From NCBI RefSeq assembly GCF_039534975.1, contig NZ_BAAAWH010000001.1, positions 2,294,001 through 2,358,000 of the forward strand: a DNA stretch of 64,000 nt, written 5' to 3'. A program made the position numbers and the translations under genes. A model generated the notes under the pieces. That model made no database searches, was not told the DNA's origin, and was given only the letters and a program-made list of their open reading frames with translations. This document shows, one piece after another, positions 63,808 to 64,000 of this stretch (position 1 is its first letter; each line of letters starts with the position of its first letter). Source of the stretch: Microbacterium terregens (GTDB lineage Bacteria > Actinomycetota > Actinomycetes > Actinomycetales > Microbacteriaceae).

Positions 63808-64000
63808 GGCTTCCCCCCTTGCTCGCGACGCGGCGCGAGTGCGTTGTCGATGAACCTCATCATGTCGTCGAAGACCTTCGGGTCGAGCACCGACGGCGGT
63901 TTTCCCTGCGCGTCGCGCTCCCAGAGCAGGAAGCGCATGCCGATCAGCTCGCCCATGCCCATCAGCGCCCACGCGGTCACCTCGGGGTCGAGCGCACGGT
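63804..64000 (-). CDS. TetR-family regulator, C-terminal fragment
   Basis: The last 64 residues of a gene that continues beyond the window. The peptide (LDPEVTAWALMGMGELIGMR, then FLLWERDAQ and VFDDMMRFIDNALAP) has the helical pattern of TetR C-terminal ligand domains. Its stop codon overlaps the start of the dehydrogenase gene (ATGA), so it probably belongs to the same operon and may regulate it. Confidence 0.6.
   Translation of the reverse strand, partial: RALDPEVTAWALMGMGELIGMRFLLWERDAQGKPPSVLDPKVFDDMMRFIDNALAPRREQGGKP

Overview
The window is high-GC DNA from an actinobacterium, most likely a Microbacteriaceae genome close to Microbacterium. The evidence is the codon usage, the class of orthologues (serA, ilvDBNC, leuB, gltX followed by tRNA-Gln, otsAB) and a very frequent nonamer GCGGCATCC/GGATGCCGC in the chromosomal part. 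The species assignment is inference; no rRNA is present.

Two parts are clear. Bases 1 to about 18144 are an integrated mobile region lying against the 3' end of a tRNA-Glu gene. It holds the tail of an excisionase-like gene, a MobF relaxase-helicase, a Tn552-like transposon (resolvase, DDE transposase, AAA ATPase), remnants of two other insertion sequences, a degraded Xre-type regulator, several small secreted or membrane proteins (a cutinase-like hydrolase, a 119-aa exported protein, an I36-like inhibitor made in an operon with an ECF sigma factor and its probable anti-sigma factor, and an exported protein broken by a frameshift), a 233-aa unknown protein flanked by two ~143-bp direct repeats that contain resolvase-like half-sites, and a tyrosine integrase whose gene ends 257 bases from the tRNA. 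The other end of the element is outside the window.

Bases 18145 to 64000 are ordinary chromosome. In order: an MBL-fold hydrolase; the fructose PTS operon fruR-fruK-fruA with ptsH; a phosphotransferase; a heptad-repeat membrane protein sandwiched between two paralogous single-pass membrane proteins; an aldehyde dehydrogenase; a formylglycine-generating enzyme that fits a large arylsulfatase 3 kb away, with a MalT/LuxR-type regulator between them; a DUF6325 pair; tRNA-Gln and gltX; a LysR/aminotransferase divergent pair; transporters; and the amino acid genes ilvE, leuB, serA, ilvC, ilvN, ilvB, ilvD. Then come trehalose synthesis genes otsA and otsB, and finally a cluster for 3-hydroxybutyrate/acetoacetate use (thiolase, CoA-transferase A and B, IclR regulator, alpha/beta hydrolase, 3-hydroxybutyrate dehydrogenase) that ends in a TetR gene cut by the window edge.

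The genes work together in four visible groups: conjugal mobility and integration on the left; fructose uptake and phosphorylation under a DeoR repressor; branched-chain amino acid and serine synthesis; and conversion of 3-hydroxybutyrate to acetyl-CoA. The least explained parts are the repeat-flanked cassette near 15.1-16.3 kb, the set of secreted proteins in the island, and the heptad-repeat protein with its flanking paralogues.
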